This document shows positions 62,601 through 64,000 of a stretch of DNA of 64,000 nucleotides, piece by piece; position 1 is the first letter of the stretch; each line of letters starts with the position of its first letter. Source of the stretch: Batrachochytrium dendrobatidis JAM81 (lineage: Eukaryota > Chytridiomycota > Chytridiomycetes > Rhizophydiales). The stretch is from contig NW_006281099.1 of assembly GCF_000203795.2 (NCBI RefSeq), positions 1,042,690-1,106,689 of the forward strand. The letters run 5' to 3'. Made by a program: the position numbers and the translations under genes. The notes below the pieces were generated by a model. That model did not search any database. It saw only the letters and a program-made list of their open reading frames with translations, and was not told where the DNA came from.

Positions 62601-64000
62601 ACTAGCATTGAAATGTACAAAAATTCACGTTCAATATCTTCGTTTTCAAACCCAAACGTTGCTACCGACATATATTCAACTTCACCCAGCTTATATCGTT
62701 GTTTAATTCTTTCTCGTCGATTTCAAAAAAACAGTTCACCTCATGATGATGGGTTATCGATGGAGGAAGCGCATGCCAAGTTGCATATTAAGCCCGCCAT
62801 GTCCGCATCGCCAGATATTCCAGATATATCGGTGAGTCAGTTGATATCCGAGTGGACACAGTATGGTGGAGGTGTAATTCGACAGTATCCAAACTTGAAC
62901 GGCGCATATCGGATTGTTGAAGTTGGGATCTATATTGAATGGTCACTCCAATGGCGCCTGATTGTTACATGTGAAACGGTGAGAAAGAATTTGATCTGGT
63001 TTTGCAGTATTTAAATACAAGGAAATATAAGCCTAGCGTGTATACCTAACAACTATACTTTAAACCAGAGAGTAGCTGCTGGAATCACTCATGGAATGCT
63101 TGTTCCACAGCAAAGCTGTGGCACGGAAACTCTTATTCGATACTTGTATAAGATTGCCAAGGTATGTGCAGCACATGAGATTTTTGGCGCCGTGTCAATT
63201 GAATTCTGGGCATGGACAAATCAAGAAACCGTAAGCATATATTTTCTAAATAGCTGATAAACAAAACCGATATTCTTGGAACACTAACACGTTACGACTG
63301 TCATTTTGGCAATAAAGAAGAAAACAGAATTTGTTGCCAGTCGGCTTAAACCATATTTTACTCCGCAGTTGCAACGTGCGTCAACCATATTATTATCTAC
63401 TGGCTGTAAAATCGATACAACAGGATATGGTATGTCGTACTCACGAACAGGATTGCCTCTTAAACTCGGTCACTTGGATGCAGCCAAATATTGTAATAAA
63501 GTAAGTGGATTACAAAAATGTACGCAATAGTTTATCTACGGTTTGATCAAACCAACAAGTACTAATCATCATTGCTTGAATTTGCCGACATTAGAAAAAA
63601 GTAATTGCGAATTTTAACGATACGATACCAACTCGTCCCCATCGAATCGCACTTTATTTTGAAAATCTGTGGCATGATATTGTTTCCATCTTGACAAGAC
63701 GAGGAGCATTGGCAAAAATATCATTGAACGGAATCGGATTTGATCAATGGCGATGTAATGGGTTCTTGTTTCCAAAAACGGATCAAAATGGTCCAAAATC
63801 GCTTCCCATGATGTACGTATTATCCAGCCTATTTTCCAATGATTAAAAATACAAAAAGGTTTGCACATTGATGCAGATAAGAAAAGTAAAAATCTAAAAC
63901 ACATGAATTCCTTTAAATGATGATGTGTAGGTGCATTGCGAGTAGCTTAGAGGAGGTGCTTCAGCAGTTTTTGGGAGGAATAGTATTGATTGAGCGATAC
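59647..64000 (+). CDS. IQCH: IQCH-like protein (IQ motif), 3' end outside the window
   Basis: Many exons. Proposed exon 1 is 59647-59771 (ATG; donor TCAA|GTAAGC), joining in phase at 60018. Later parts: a long low-complexity region, PAPHGWILVVKFSV, then after an intron YVELSCERIIEIAQRPCILPF, DMIDCIQNIDDTMVFIQQPKQRFRTKNGQEIAAVSIQNAYRRYKKR (IQ motif, ~61200), RQAMLIGIVKIKAMQIILRVWLRLSKR, then YDNNVDMILVLPHLNHDRLQYFKSIF, RLRFVVPEVARFLP, ALNMPYFGTSIESFRDLTSKRSRERKFLRDSCIP, WTQYGGGVIRQYPNLNGAYRIVE, VPQQSCGTETLIRYLYKIAK and GYGMSYSRTGLPLKLGHLDAAKYCNK. The order of 'LID...PGQR', IQ helix, 'VDVVYVCPHPL' and the ATP-grasp-like blocks is that of animal IQCH, a protein linked to sperm and cilia. Exon limits after 61650 are approximate. 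Confidence 0.75.

Overview
The window looks like nuclear DNA of a zoosporic (chytrid-grade) fungus. It is AT-rich, most genes carry several introns of roughly 50-200 bp, and the gene set mixes fungal markers (TOK-type two-pore K+ channel, fungalysin M36 protease, GATA factor with a WC-2-like zinc finger, Trm11, GH47 mannosidase) with genes that yeasts and most Dikarya lack (DET1, CDADC1-like deaminase, IQCH-like protein, a mitochondrial RF2-type release factor). The IQCH-like gene fits a fungus with a flagellum. I cannot name the species from sequence alone; Batrachochytrium or a relative is plausible.

Layout. 1-5.6 kb: end of a rhodanese-like gene, cytosolic-type threonyl-tRNA synthetase (-) and, divergently, a mitochondrial RF2-type peptide chain release factor (+). 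5.8-12.4 kb: one GATA-factor gene (-) split by a short Ty3-like LTR element that later took part in a 1.14 kb tandem duplication. 12.4-17.4 kb: gene-free, holding three copies of a dispersed TIR element (called CTE here). 17.4-27 kb: WDR53-like WD40 protein (+), DET1 (-), GH47 alpha-mannosidase (-), ERI1-type exonuclease (-). 27-31 kb: gene-poor, with a cluster of eight hairpins flanked by 8-bp direct repeats and a small repeat-rich protein gene. 31-41 kb: TOK-like channel (+), CDADC1-like double deaminase (-), RsfS/Iojap protein (-), rhomboid-fold protein with an EGF-like segment (+). 41-50 kb: ISCU/Isu1 (+), C2H2 factor (+), fungalysin with a basic repeat tail (-). 50-64 kb: Trm11 (+), F-box/LRR protein (-), PH-domain protein (+), IQCH-like gene (+, runs off the end).

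Functional groups. Translation and tRNA: ThrRS, RF2, RsfS, Trm11. Mitochondria: RF2, RsfS, ISCU, probably the rhodanese protein. Ubiquitin ligase adaptors: DET1, a WDR53-like protein and an F-box protein. Secretion: GH47, fungalysin, rhomboid-fold protein.

The strongest unusual signals are: (1) an intact-frame GATA gene interrupted by an LTR element with a 5-bp target duplication; (2) a 12-nt self-complementarity between that element's LTR and its primer site, the hallmark of Tf1/sushi-type self-priming; (3) about fifteen copies of a 0.3-0.65 kb TIR element, three of them inside introns; (4) the hairpin cluster at 27.64-28.02 kb; (5) an RF2-type (SPF-motif) mitochondrial release factor. Exon limits were read by eye from splice signals and reading frame; those with listed coordinates keep frame throughout, the others are approximate.
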